Assembly: GCF_003315795.1 (NCBI RefSeq)
Contig: NZ_QMEY01000032.1
Location: forward strand, 34,865-98,864
Direction: 5' to 3'
DNA length: 64,000 nucleotides
Source: Spongiactinospora rosea
Lineage (GTDB): Bacteria > Actinomycetota > Actinomycetes > Streptosporangiales > Streptosporangiaceae
Positions 9,151 through 17,695 of this stretch are shown here, piece after piece. Numbering within the stretch: the first letter of the stretch is position 1; the number at the start of each line of letters is the position of its first letter. Under the pieces are notes generated by a model. That model had not been told where the DNA came from and did no database searches. It worked only from the letters and a program-made list of their open reading frames with translations. Position numbers and translations under genes: made by a program.

Positions 9151-9186
9151 TCTCCCCTGCCGCGCCGCGGCGGGTAGCGTGTGCCC

Positions 9187-10434
9187 ATGTCCGTGGACGT
9201 GGGCTTCGAGGACCTGCTGCGCGAGCTGGCGCCGCAGGTGCTCGGCACGCTCATCCGCCGCCACGGCGCCTTCGACGCCTGCGAGGACGCCGTCCAGGAG
9301 GCCCTGCTGGCGGCCAGCCTCCAGTGGCCGCAGGAGGGCGTACCGGACAACGCGCGCGGCTGGCTGATCACCGTCGCGTCGCGGCGGCTCACCGACCAGA
9401 TCCGCAGCGAGACCGCGCGCAGGCGGCGGGAGGTCACCGCGGCGACGCAGGTGCCCGCCGACGAGCTGATCGCCCGGCCGCCCGGCGAGGACGACGCGGC
9501 GGCCGGCCGGGACGACACCCTGACGCTGCTGTTCATGTGCTGCCATCCTGCGCTGTCCGCGCCGTCGCAGGTTGCGCTGACCCTGCGGGCCGTGGGCGGG
9601 CTCACCACCGCGCAGATCGCCCGCGCCTTCATGGTGCCCGAGGCGACCATGGCGCAGCGGATCAGCCGGGCCAAGCAGCGGGTCAAGAGCGCGGGCGTGC
9701 CGTTCGGCATGCCGCCCGCGGGCGAGCTGGACGACCGGCTGCGCGTGGTGCTGCACGTCCTGTACCTGATCTTCAACGAGGGGTACACCGCCTCCTCCGG
9801 CCCGGAGTTGCACCGGGCGGAGCTGACCGGGGAGGCGATCCGGCTCACCCGCGCGGTGCGCGGGCTGCTGCCCGGGGCGGGCGAGGTGGCCGGGCTGCTC
9901 GCGTTGATGCTGCTCACCGAGGCCCGGCGGCCCGCGCGTACGCTGCCGGACGGGTCACTGGTCCCGCTGGCCGAGCAGGACCGGCGGCTGTGGGACACCG
10001 CCCTGATCAAGGAGGGCGTGGCGCTGATCACCGGCACGCTGTCCTGGGCGCCGATCGGGACCTACCAGATCCAGGCGGCCATCGCCGCCGTCCACGACGA
10101 GGCGCCGCGCGCCGAGGACACCGACTGGGAGCAGATCCTGGCGCTCTACCAGTTGCTGGAGCGCGTTTCCCCCAATCCGATGGTCACCCTCAACCACGCG
10201 GTGACGCTGGCCATGGTCCGCGGCCCCGAGGCGGGGCTCGGCATGCTGGCGGGGCTCGACGCGGACGAACGGCTGGCGGGGCACCACCGGCTGGCCGCGG
10301 TACGCGCGCACCTGCTGGAGATGGCGGGCGACGTGGCGGGGGCGCTGGCGGAGTATCAGGAGGCGGCCCGGCGTACGACGAGCCTGCCCGAACGGCGCTA
10401 CCTGGAGGGCCGCGCGGCCAGGCTGAAGCCGTGA
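9187..10434 (+). CDS. ECF RNA polymerase sigma factor with C-terminal extension (ECF42-like)
   Basis: About 415 residues. Region 2 spans ~10-75 (AFDACEDAVQEALLAA, RGWLITVASRRL) and region 4 ~100-165 (LTLRAVGGLTTAQIARAFMV, MAQRISRAKQRVK). A ~250-residue helical extension follows (VLYLIFNEGYTASSG, ALYQLLERVSPNPMVTLNHA), as in the ECF42 type, where the extension acts in place of an anti-sigma factor. Relatives are usually beside DGPF/YCII-like genes; none is seen here. Start is ATG 9187 or GTG 9181, both in frame. Divergent from the BTAD regulator, convergent with folP2, which starts its 3' end 4 nt away. Confidence 0.9.
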   Translation: MSVDVGFEDLLRELAPQVLGTLIRRHGAFDACEDAVQEALLAASLQWPQEGVPDNARGWLITVASRRLTDQIRSETARRRREVTAATQVPADELIARPPGEDDAAAGRDDTLTLLFMCCHPALSAPSQVALTLRAVGGLTTAQIARAFMVPEATMAQRISRAKQRVKSAGVPFGMPPAGELDDRLRVVLHVLYLIFNEGYTASSGPELHRAELTGEAIRLTRAVRGLLPGAGEVAGLLALMLLTEARRPARTLPDGSLVPLAEQDRRLWDTALIKEGVALITGTLSWAPIGTYQIQAAIAAVHDEAPRAEDTDWEQILALYQLLERVSPNPMVTLNHAVTLAMVRGPEAGLGMLAGLDADERLAGHHRLAAVRAHLLEMAGDVAGALAEYQEAARRTTSLPERRYLEGRAARLKP

Positions 10435-10438
10435 CCGG

Positions 10439-11341
10439 CTAGAGGTTGTGGCGGGGGTTGACCGGCGGGCGCCAGCCCAGGATGGCCTCGGTCATCCGCA
10501 CCGCCGCGACCGCCTGGGGCACGTCGTGCACCCGCAGGACGCGCGCGCCCTGCAGGACGCAGACCACGTTGGCCGCGATCGTGCCCTCCACCCGCCCGTC
10601 CTGGGGGGCGTCCAGGGTCTCGCCGATGAAGTCCTTGTTGGAGACGGCGGCCAGGGTCGGGTAGCCGATCGCGGCGATCTCGCTCAGCCGGCGGGTCAGC
10701 TCCAGCGAGTGGTAGGTGTTCTTGTTGAGGTCGTGGCCCGGGTCGATGATGATCCGGTCGGGGGCGATCCCGGCGTCGAGCGCGTGCCGTACGCGCTCGC
10801 GCAGGAAGTGGGCCACCTCGTCCACCACGTCGGTGTACGTCGGGCGGCTGACCACCGTGCGCGGGCCGCCGATGCTGTGCGTGACCACCACGGACGCGCC
10901 CGCCTCCGCCACCGCCTTGGCCATGGCCGCGTCGCGGATGCCGTTGGTGTCGTTGACGACGTCGGCCCCGGCGGCCAGCGCCGCGCGGGCCACCTCGGCG
11001 CGGTGGGTGTCCACCGAGATCACGACGTCGGAGGCGGCGCGCACGGCCTCGATGACCGGCGCGACCCGGTCGATCTCGGCGGACACGGTCAGGTCGTCCT
11101 GGTCGGCGCGGAAGGCCAGGCCGCCGATGTCGACCCAGTCCGCGCCGTCGGCGACGGCGCGGCGGGCGGCCTGGACCGCGTGGTCCAGCTCGTATGTACG
11201 CCCGCGGTCGTGCATCGAGTTGGGGGTACGGTTGATGATCGCCATGACGGCGACCTGGCGGGAGAAGTCGAACTCCCGGTTTCCGATCCTCCGCACCGGA
11301 GCGATGATCTCCGGCTGGAAGACGCTGGTCCCCCCTGCCAC
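10439..11341 (-). CDS. folP2: Dihydropteroate synthase homologue, FolP2 type
   Basis: 300 residues with the TIM-barrel pterin-binding fold (VMAIINRTPNSMHDRG, ADWVDIGG, VISVDTHRAEVARAAL, GADVVNDTNGIRD, IIIDPGHDLNKN, VSNKDFIGETLD). Canonical FolP has N-x-TPDSF-DGG, GGESTRPG in loop 2, and GFGK and SRK; here these are NRTPNSMHDRG, GGLAFRAD, GHDLNK and SNKD. Such changes mark the actinobacterial FolP2 branch, which in mycobacteria is reported not to provide dihydropteroate synthase activity. Thus a folate role is doubtful. Start GTG 11341 is chosen as the first in the frame; the exact start is uncertain. Single gene, convergent with the sigma factor. Confidence 0.8.
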   Translation of the reverse strand: MAGGTSVFQPEIIAPVRRIGNREFDFSRQVAVMAIINRTPNSMHDRGRTYELDHAVQAARRAVADGADWVDIGGLAFRADQDDLTVSAEIDRVAPVIEAVRAASDVVISVDTHRAEVARAALAAGADVVNDTNGIRDAAMAKAVAEAGASVVVTHSIGGPRTVVSRPTYTDVVDEVAHFLRERVRHALDAGIAPDRIIIDPGHDLNKNTYHSLELTRRLSEIAAIGYPTLAAVSNKDFIGETLDAPQDGRVEGTIAANVVCVLQGARVLRVHDVPQAVAAVRMTEAILGWRPPVNPRHNL

Positions 11342-11464
11342 GGCGCTCGCTTCCCTGGTCTCCTGGCTGACGGTGCTATGGACCGGCAGTGCTGCCGAGG
11401 TCGAGCCTAGCGCGCGTGGACGACCACGCCGCCCCTGATCGGACGCGTCCGTGATCGGACACGG

Positions 11465-11629
11465 TCAGCGGGCGGCCGCGTCGTTCTCCTGGGTCGCCTC
11501 GTCGTCGCGCTCATCCTCTTCGGCGCCCGACAGCTCCGCGCGCAGGCGGTCGATGTCCATGCTGTGCGTGCGGTACTTGAGCTGCCGTGCGACCTTCTTC
11601 TGCTTTGCCTTGGCTCGGCCTCGTCCCAT
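11465..11629 (-). CDS. DUF3073 family small protein
   Basis: 54 residues from ATG 11629: a very basic start (MGRGRAKAKQKKVARQLKYR) and an acidic tail (EEDERDDEATQ). This is the conserved pattern of DUF3073, a small actinobacterial protein of unknown function. The frame is open upstream, but the family begins at MGRGRAKAKQ. Confidence 0.9.
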   Translation of the reverse strand: MGRGRAKAKQKKVARQLKYRTHSMDIDRLRAELSGAEEDERDDEATQENDAAAR

Positions 11630-12040
11630 GGGGCTCCACTCCCTCGCCCTGTCCCGGCATCTCCCTATCAACCTTACTATTTGCGCAAGCAGGAAAGTCA
11701 CGAGTTAAACAGTGTGACCGAACACTCACCAAGGACGGGTAGCACCAGGTCAAACGTACCGGAGCGGCCCGGCGCCCTCACAACGCCGAGGTCGGACGGC
11801 CTCCGGCCTGCGGTTCGGCGGGTTGGGAGCCGCGCGCGGCGCGGGGTCCACGCGCGGAGCGCGGGGGCGGGAGCGGCCGGTTTGCGGGAATATGCAGGTG
11901 CCGTGACGTACGGCGGGCCGAGGTCAAGCGCAGGGGACGTACCGCCGGAGGGAACGCAAAAGTACCCCCGCCGGTCTCATGACGCGGAACGGCCGCGGTG
12001 CGTACCATCGGGCCCAGGTGATGATCCGCTGGACAAGATC
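11630..12040. other. Intergenic region upstream of DUF3073
   Basis: About 410 bp between the DUF3073 start and the PASTA-like gene. The first ~90 bp are AT-richer and probably carry the DUF3073 promoter on the minus strand. The rest is GC-rich with no recognisable gene. Plus-strand open frames continue into the PASTA-like gene but do not resemble protein. Confidence 0.4.
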
Positions 12041-12358
12041 GTGGTTCCCGATTTCCGCGGCATGCAGGCGCTGAACGCCTGGCTCGCCGGGCACGACGCG
12101 GGCGTACTGCTCCAGGGCATCGAGCCCGACGGCCCGGCCCCGCTCACCGACGGTGTGGTGGTCGCGCAGCGGCCCGCCCCGGGGAGCGTGGTGCACCGCT
12201 GGGACGTGATCACGGTGTGGCTGCGCGGCGAACCCGGCGATGGGGCGGGCGACCGCGAGCCGCGCGAGCCGTCCCCGCCGGTCGGAGCGCTCAGCCGGGA
12301 GCTTCCCGGAGAGATCCCCGATCGACCCGGCTACCCTCCCACTCGGCCGCCCTCCTGA
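12041..12358 (+). CDS. Single PASTA-domain-like small protein
   Basis: About 105 residues. VVPDFRGMQALNAWLAGHD, then VVVAQRPAPGSVVHRWDVI and TVWL follow the PASTA pattern (VPdv-Gm....A...L...G, V..Q.P..G..v..G..V.v.v), a fold that binds muropeptides or mediates protein contacts. There is no signal peptide or membrane segment, and the C-terminus is Pro-rich. The start is unclear: GTG 12041, ATG 12062 or GTG 11901 are possible and none has a strong RBS. The 3' end overlaps the convergent HTH gene by 28 nt. Confidence 0.6.
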   Translation: MVPDFRGMQALNAWLAGHDAGVLLQGIEPDGPAPLTDGVVVAQRPAPGSVVHRWDVITVWLRGEPGDGAGDREPREPSPPVGALSRELPGEIPDRPGYPPTRPPS

Positions 12359-12771
12359 TCGGGCTGATCGGATCGATCGGGCGCGGGCCCGAGGTCGGTC
12401 GTGAGGGTCGGGACGGCGGGCGTGGCGGGCACGTCGGTGACCGTCTCGGCGTCGGTGGTCGGGTGGGGTTGGTTGCGGTTGGTGAACAGGGCGAGGAACT
12501 CGTCGAGGTTGAGATCGGCCTCCGCCGGATGGCGGAAGCCCCGGTCTTCGTTGATGGTGTAACGGTTGCGGCGGCCGACCCGGGTGCGTGTGAGGTAGCC
12601 CGCGGTCACCAGGTCGGAGACGATGGCCTGAGCGGCGCGCTCGGTGATCCCGGCGGTGGCGGCGACGTCGCGCAGCCGTACCTCGGGGTCGCGGGCGATC
12701 TCCAGGAGTACGCGGGCATGGTTGGTCAGGAACGTCCAGCGGCCGGCCTTCGCACCGTCGTCGGGACCCAT
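12331..12771 (-). CDS. Winged helix-turn-helix transcriptional regulator
   Basis: 146 residues. TNHARVLLEIARDPEVRLRD, VAATAGITERAAQAIVSDLV and AGYLTRTRVGRRNRYTIN form a compact winged helix (~10-75) of the MarR/ArsR type; the rest is a short linker and a low-complexity tail. ATG 12771 is preferred over the in-frame ATGs at 12777 and 12822 because GGAG lies 6 nt before it. No ligand domain or cysteines for metal sensing are seen. It is convergent with the PASTA-like gene and its target is unknown. Confidence 0.8.
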   Translation of the reverse strand: MGPDDGAKAGRWTFLTNHARVLLEIARDPEVRLRDVAATAGITERAAQAIVSDLVTAGYLTRTRVGRRNRYTINEDRGFRHPAEADLNLDEFLALFTNRNQPHPTTDAETVTDVPATPAVPTLTTDLGPAPDRSDQPDQEGGRVGG

Positions 12772-13030
12772 GACCATCTCCGCATCATACGGTCGTGAAG
12801 GGAGGGTCAAGAGACCCCTCATCCATGGGCGAAACTTTTTTCGTGCATCAGTTGACAGGTGTTCGAGCCGCAGAGCACGCTGAGGGTCTTACCAGACACA
12901 GACGATTTGTCCGGCCCGACTGCTGCGAAGGATCGGTGGAATCATGACCAATACCCTGGTCTCGCAGCCACATCCGTCTGGGTGACCCACCGTGCCCGCG
13001 CGAGAGGGACCGCCCCTGGGGGGCGGCCCG

Positions 13031-13381
13031 GTGAGTGCCCGGCGCGTGCTCTTCAACGACGGACGGCTCCGCGTCGTGGCACTCGCCTCAATGGACGATT
13101 CGGCGACACTGTTGATCAGCGGTGAGATCGATCGGAGCAACAGCGATCGGCTCGGCGCGATCCTGGCCGAGGTCCAGGTGACCACCCGGCCGGCCGGCGA
13201 CGCCATGGTCGTCGATCTGGCCGAGGTGTCGTTCGTGGACCTGTCGGGGCTGCGCGTACTGGCGCTGATCCCTGGCGTCCCGCGGGAGCAGGCGCCGCGG
13301 GTGCTGAACATGCCGCCCTTCGTCCAGCGGCTGCTCGGGCTGCTCGGGCCCGATGGCGATGAGGGCGGCCGTACCGGGTAA
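13031..13381 (+). CDS. STAS-domain protein (anti-sigma factor antagonist-like)
   Basis: 116 residues from GTG 13031 (GTG 12992 also in frame). The STAS core is clear: LLISGEIDRSNSDRL, DAMVVDLAEVSFVDLSGLRVL. The Ser in DLSGL is at the position phosphorylated by anti-sigma kinases in SpoIIAA-like proteins. No anti-sigma kinase or sigma-B-type factor gene is adjacent, so its partner is elsewhere. A weak GGGGGG stretch precedes the start. The C-terminal PPFVQRLLGLLG is typical of the last STAS helix. Confidence 0.82.
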   Translation: MSARRVLFNDGRLRVVALASMDDSATLLISGEIDRSNSDRLGAILAEVQVTTRPAGDAMVVDLAEVSFVDLSGLRVLALIPGVPREQAPRVLNMPPFVQRLLGLLGPDGDEGGRTG

Positions 13382-13527
13382 GTCCATCGTCACCGGGACT
13401 ATCGGGGGTCGGCCGCGCACATCCCGAGTTCTTCGACAGTATTGGTACCGGCGCGTCCATAGCGACCCCCGTGCCATGCCCGAAACATGGTGATATCCCC
13501 GACCGACAATAAGGAACGCGACACAAA

Positions 13528-14700
13528 ATGTCCGAGAACGACTTTCCCCTCGTGCAGTTCATGCGCGAGGGCCTGGACCCGGTCGCCGAGCTCGCGCGCA
13601 TCCGCGCCGAGCAGCCGGTCTTCCCGCTCAAGATGCCGGACGGGCAGACCGTCTGGCTGGTGACCCGGTACGAGGACGTCCGGTCCGTGCTCGGTGACGC
13701 GGGCCGGTTCAGCAACGACTTCGCCAACGTGTCGGGGGCGGTTCAGCAGGAGGACCCGGGCGGCCTGGGCTTTCGCGACCCGCCCGAGCACACCCGACTG
13801 CGCAGGCTGCTCACGCCCGAGTTCACCGTGCGGCGGCTGCGACGGCTGGAGCCGCGCATCGAGGCGATCGTGGCCGAGCACCTGGACGAGATGGAGCGGG
13901 CGGGGGGTCCGGTCGACTTCGTGCAGAAGTTCGCGCTGCCGATCCCGTCGCTGGTGGTCGGCGAGCTGCTCGGCGTACCGAAGGCGGACCAGGCCGGTTT
14001 CGTGAAGCTGGGCGCCGACCGCTTCGACTTCTCCGCCGGGCCCGAGGCGTCGCTGAAGGCGGTCAACGACGCGATGACGTACCTGACCGACCTGGTCGCC
14101 AGGGAGCGTGCGAACCCGGGTGACGGGCTGCTCGGCATGCTGCTCCGCGAGCACGGCGACGAGCTGGGCGACCGGGAGCTGGCCAGCCTCGCCGACGGGA
14201 TGCTCACCGGCGGGCACGACACCAGCACCAGCATGTTCGCCCTCGGCACGCTGTGGCTGCTCGGGCACCCGGAGGAGGCCGCCAGGGTGCGCGAGGAGGA
14301 GGGCTACATCGTGCAGGTGGTGGAGGAGCTGCTGCGTTACCTCACCGTCGTGCAGGTCGCCTTCCCGAGGTTCGCCAAGGAGGACCTGGTCGTCGGCGGG
14401 CAGCCGATCGCCAAGGGCGAGATGGTGCTGTGCTCGCTGGTGGCGGCCAACCGCGATCCGGCGCTGGGCGAGGACATGGACACGGCACGCCCGGGCCGCG
14501 AGGTCGCCTCGCACATGGCGTTCGGGCACGGCCTGCACCACTGCATCGGGGCGCCGCTCGCCCGGATGGAGATGAAGATCGCCTACCCGGCGCTGCTGCG
14601 CCGCTTCCCGGGGCTGCGGCTGGCCGTTCCCGAGTCGGAGATCCCCTACCGCGGGATCTCCATCGTGTACGGCGTGGACGCCCTGCCCGTTGCCTGGTGA
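13528..14700 (+). CDS. Cytochrome P450
   Basis: 390 residues, normal for soluble bacterial P450s. I-helix oxygen-binding motif GGHDTST (~228-234), K-helix ExxR (EELLR, ~266-270), and heme-ligand loop AFGHGLHHCIGAPLARME with Cys339. The C-helix EHTRLRRLLTPEFT is also seen. It will need ferredoxin and reductase from elsewhere, as none is nearby. RBS AAGGA lies upstream. The substrate is unknown; the nearby encapsulin/prenyl operon makes an isoprenoid conceivable, but it is 1.7 kb away and oriented oppositely, so this is a guess. Confidence 0.95.
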   Translation: MSENDFPLVQFMREGLDPVAELARIRAEQPVFPLKMPDGQTVWLVTRYEDVRSVLGDAGRFSNDFANVSGAVQQEDPGGLGFRDPPEHTRLRRLLTPEFTVRRLRRLEPRIEAIVAEHLDEMERAGGPVDFVQKFALPIPSLVVGELLGVPKADQAGFVKLGADRFDFSAGPEASLKAVNDAMTYLTDLVARERANPGDGLLGMLLREHGDELGDRELASLADGMLTGGHDTSTSMFALGTLWLLGHPEEAARVREEEGYIVQVVEELLRYLTVVQVAFPRFAKEDLVVGGQPIAKGEMVLCSLVAANRDPALGEDMDTARPGREVASHMAFGHGLHHCIGAPLARMEMKIAYPALLRRFPGLRLAVPESEIPYRGISIVYGVDALPVAW

Positions 14701-14771
14701 CGATCGTCGAGCCTAAACTCATCAGAGGAGGAATTACCTCGCTCGATTAGGCCCGGGTAGGAGAGTGCGCC

Positions 14772-15272
14772 ATGCGCCGGACTCCAGCGGCGATCGTGAC
14801 TTCCATCTTCTTCGGAGTCGGTCCGGGTACGGTCGCCGTGCTGGTGCCGTGGGTCATCACGCGCTGGGAGTTCGCCGATCCGCTTTCTGCTGGGTTGATG
14901 CCGCCGCTCCGCGCCGCCGGTGTGCTGTTGATCGCCGGCGGCGGGGCGGTGCTGGTCCACGCGTTCACCCGGTTCGTCCGGGAGGGGCTGGGCACGCCCG
15001 TCCCGGTCGCCCCGCCGGAGCGGCTGGTGATCGGCGGCCTGTACCGGTACGTCCGCAACCCGATGTACGTCGCGCTCTTCGCGGTGGTGGCCGGGCAGGC
15101 GCTGCTGTTCGGCCAGGTGTCGCTGCTGCTGTACCTCGCGCTGGTGGCCGGGCCGGTGGTCGCGTTCGTCAAACTGCGCGAGGAACCCCTGCTGACCCGC
15201 AGGTTCGGCGCGGACTACCGGCGCTACCGCGAGGAGGTACCTGGCTGGTGGCCGCGCGTCCCGAGGCGGTGA
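14772..15272 (+). CDS. Isoprenylcysteine carboxyl methyltransferase-family membrane protein
   Basis: 166 residues with about four hydrophobic segments. The conserved motif GLYRYVRNPMYVALF (~94-108) and the terminal EEPLLTRRFGADYRRYREEVPGWWP are signatures of the ICMT/PEMT-like membrane methyltransferase superfamily, which uses SAM to methylate lipids or small membrane substrates in bacteria. Start ATG 14772 follows GTAGGAGAG at a proper distance. It follows the P450 by 71 bp, so they may be cotranscribed. Confidence 0.85.
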   Translation: MRRTPAAIVTSIFFGVGPGTVAVLVPWVITRWEFADPLSAGLMPPLRAAGVLLIAGGGAVLVHAFTRFVREGLGTPVPVAPPERLVIGGLYRYVRNPMYVALFAVVAGQALLFGQVSLLLYLALVAGPVVAFVKLREEPLLTRRFGADYRRYREEVPGWWPRVPRR

Positions 15273-15383
15273 CGAAGAGCGTCCGCGACGCTCCCTAGAG
15301 TCACTCTTTGCCGGAGCCACCGTCTGCCGCTCCGAGACAGCGGGGAGAAGACCACTATCTCTTCCATCTGTCTGGAGGGCCCA

Positions 15384-16433
15384 ATGAGGGGCTACGGGGT
15401 TTGCCGGACAGGGGCCGTGGCGCTCAGCCTGCTGGCCCTCGCCGGGTGCATGTCGGACGCGGACGACGCGGTCAAGGTGGCCGCCGCCAAGAAGGCGGCG
15501 AAGGCCGTGTCGCCGCAGGAGGTGCGCAAGGCCCGGCTCGCCGTGGCGGCCAAGGCCAAGGCCAACGAGCTGGGCCAGGTCCCGGTGCTGATGTACCACC
15601 GGGTGGTGGCCAAACCGGACATCGCCGACGACCGCACCCCCGCGCAGTTCCGCGCCGAGCTGGAGCGGCTGGCCCAGGAGGGGTACGTCCCGATCACCGC
15701 CGCCGAGTACGCCACCGGCAAGATCGGCATCCCGGCGGGCAAGCACCCCGTGGTGCTCACCTTCGACGACTCCTCGCCCTCGCAGGTCACCCTGGACGGC
15801 ATGGGCGAGCCCGCGCCGGACAGCGCGGTGGGCATCCTGCTCGACGTGGGACGCAGGCATCCCGGCTTCCGGCCGGTCGCCACCTTCTACGTGACCCGTG
15901 ACATGTTCGGCAAGGCCCGGCCGGAGGAGCAGACGCAGATCCTCACCTGGCTGCACGAGCGCGGCTTCGACCTCGGCAACCACACCCGCGACCACCTCAA
16001 CCTGCGCGGCAAGGCCAAGAAGCAGGTCGAGAAGGAGGTCGCCGCCGGGCACCAGGTGATCAGGGGGCGCATCCCGTTCGACCCGGTGACGCTGGCGCTG
16101 CCGTACGGGAACCAGCCGAACACCAAGGAGTGGGCGCTGCGCGGCTCGGCCTCGGGCACCCGGTACGACTACGGTGGGGTGTTCCTGGCCGGTTACACGC
16201 CCGCGGCCTCCCCCTTCTCCAAGGACTTCGACCCGCTGGGCATCCCGCGCATCAAGTCGCAGGACAAGAAGGGCGAGTGCCTGCGGTTCTGCTCGACGGC
16301 GTGGCTGGACTGGCTCAAGGAGCACCCGGAGGAGCGGTACACCTCGGACGGCGACATCAGGACCGTCGCCTATCCGAAGTTCAAGGCCGCGTTCGGCGCC
16401 AAGAAGTACGCCGCCTACGCGCTGCCCTACTGA
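15384..16433 (+). CDS. Polysaccharide deacetylase lipoprotein
   Basis: 349 residues. The signal peptide ends in the lipobox LALAGC (Cys22), so it should be a membrane-anchored lipoprotein. A Lys/Ala-rich spacer follows, then the NodB-type domain: VPVLMYHRV, TFDDSSPSQ (catalytic and metal-binding Asp), and LGNHTRDHLNL (His metal ligands). The end has IKSQDKKGECLRFCS, with two Cys. Such enzymes remove acetyl groups from cell-wall glycans or polysaccharides outside the membrane. RBS GGAGGG precedes ATG 15384. The stop overlaps the convergent ispH stop by 7 nt. Confidence 0.92.
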   Translation: MRGYGVCRTGAVALSLLALAGCMSDADDAVKVAAAKKAAKAVSPQEVRKARLAVAAKAKANELGQVPVLMYHRVVAKPDIADDRTPAQFRAELERLAQEGYVPITAAEYATGKIGIPAGKHPVVLTFDDSSPSQVTLDGMGEPAPDSAVGILLDVGRRHPGFRPVATFYVTRDMFGKARPEEQTQILTWLHERGFDLGNHTRDHLNLRGKAKKQVEKEVAAGHQVIRGRIPFDPVTLALPYGNQPNTKEWALRGSASGTRYDYGGVFLAGYTPAASPFSKDFDPLGIPRIKSQDKKGECLRFCSTAWLDWLKEHPEERYTSDGDIRTVAYPKFKAAFGAKKYAAYALPY

Positions 16434-17674
16434 CCCTTGCCGCGAAGGGCCGCGGGCAGGGTGAACCGGATCGTCTCGTGGGTGACCTCGCGTTCTTCCA
16501 CCGTGACGCCGCCGAGGCCATCGAGCGCCGCGACCACCGCGTCCACCAGGTACGGGGGTGCGGACGCCCCGGCGCTCAGCCCCACCACCCCGGCCCTGGC
16601 CAGCCACTCCGGGCGGATGTCGGACGCGTCGTCGATCAGGTGACTCGACGTGCCGTGCCTGCGGGCCAGCTCGACCATCCGCATCGAGTTGGAGGAGTTG
16701 GCCGAGCCGACCACCAGCACCACGTCGGACTCCCGCGCGATGGCCGCCACCGCCTGCTGGCGGTTGGTGGTGGCGTAGCAGATGTCGTCGGTGCCCGGCC
16801 CGCGCAGCGCGGGGAACCGGCCGCGAAGGACGTCCACGACCTCCTGGGCCTCGTCCACGGCCAGCGTGGTCTGGGTGAGGTAGGAGACCCGGGAGGGGTC
16901 GGGGACCGACACCAGGGCGGCCTCGGCGGCGTCGGCGACCACGATGGTCTCGCGCGGGGCCTCGCCGTAGGTGCCCTCGACCTCCTCGTGCCCCTCGTGC
17001 CCGATCAGCAGCACGGTGTCGCCGCGCCCGGCGAACCTGCGGGCCTCCGCGTGGACCTTGGTGACCAGCGGGCAGGTCGCGTCGATCACGTCCAGGCCGC
17101 GCCGCGCGGCGTCCTCGCGTACGGCGGGCGACACCCCGTGCGCGGAGAACACCACCGTCGCCCCGTCGGGGACCTCGGCCAGCTCCTCCACGAACACCGC
17201 GCCCCGCCCGGCCAGGTCGGCCACGACGTGCGCGTTGTGGACGATCTGCTTGCGTACGTAGATCGGGCCGCCCCGGCGGCGCAGCACCTCCGCGACGATC
17301 TCGATGGCCCGCTCGACGCCCGCGCAGAACGAGCGCGGCGCGGCCAGCAGCACGAGCCGGGGCCGGGCCACCGCCAGGCACGCGCCGAGCGCGGCGCGGG
17401 CGGCGGGCCAGGCGGTGATGTCGTCGCGGACGGTGGCCACGCCGAGCCCGGCCGGGCCGTTCGCGCCGGACACCGTGACCGTGAGCGAGTCGAGGCCGGG
17501 GTCGCCCTGGTGACCGAGCGGGCCGCGGACGACGAGCACGCCGCGGCGGCGCAGGTCGCCCTCGACCAGGCCGGCCGCCGGGCAGCGGACCGGGGGGCCG
17601 CCGGGAACGATCAGCTCATCGGCGACGAGCACGGCGCCTGGCTGTGGGATGGGGGCCGTGCGATCCTCCGGCAT
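16427..17674 (-). CDS. ispH: 4-hydroxy-3-methylbut-2-enyl diphosphate reductase (IspH) with N-terminal extension
   Basis: 415 residues, about 100 more than usual IspH. The C-terminal ~305 residues carry the three Cys that hold the [4Fe-4S] cluster (SFCAGVERAI, DATCPLVTKVH, ICYATTNRQQAV) plus the active-site GHEGHEEVEGT, SYLTQTTL and SANSSNSMRM. The enzyme makes IPP and DMAPP in the MEP pathway. The first ~105 residues (VLVADELIVPGGPPVRCPAAG, GPLGHQGDPGLDSLTVTV) have no family I recognise. It is the last gene of the encapsulin operon, 21 nt after the polyprenyl synthase gene, so precursor formation is tied to chain elongation. It may be a second IspH copy. Confidence 0.93.
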   Translation of the reverse strand: MPEDRTAPIPQPGAVLVADELIVPGGPPVRCPAAGLVEGDLRRRGVLVVRGPLGHQGDPGLDSLTVTVSGANGPAGLGVATVRDDITAWPAARAALGACLAVARPRLVLLAAPRSFCAGVERAIEIVAEVLRRRGGPIYVRKQIVHNAHVVADLAGRGAVFVEELAEVPDGATVVFSAHGVSPAVREDAARRGLDVIDATCPLVTKVHAEARRFAGRGDTVLLIGHEGHEEVEGTYGEAPRETIVVADAAEAALVSVPDPSRVSYLTQTTLAVDEAQEVVDVLRGRFPALRGPGTDDICYATTNRQQAVAAIARESDVVLVVGSANSSNSMRMVELARRHGTSSHLIDDASDIRPEWLARAGVVGLSAGASAPPYLVDAVVAALDGLGGVTVEEREVTHETIRFTLPAALRGKGQ

Positions 17675-17695
17675 GGAACCTCCTGGTGCAGTCGG

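Noticed and set aside
7312..9177. A 621-codon plus-strand frame
   Set aside because: Antisense shadow of the BTAD/NB-ARC regulator, with Gly/Gln/Arg-rich low-complexity translation.
13528..16433. P450, ICMT-like methyltransferase and deacetylase as part of the encapsulin terpene system
   Set aside because: They are on the opposite strand and convergent with the operon; no sequence evidence links them beyond distance.
14646..17381. A 911-codon minus-strand frame
   Set aside because: Overlaps the deacetylase, methyltransferase and ispH genes in another frame; no motifs.
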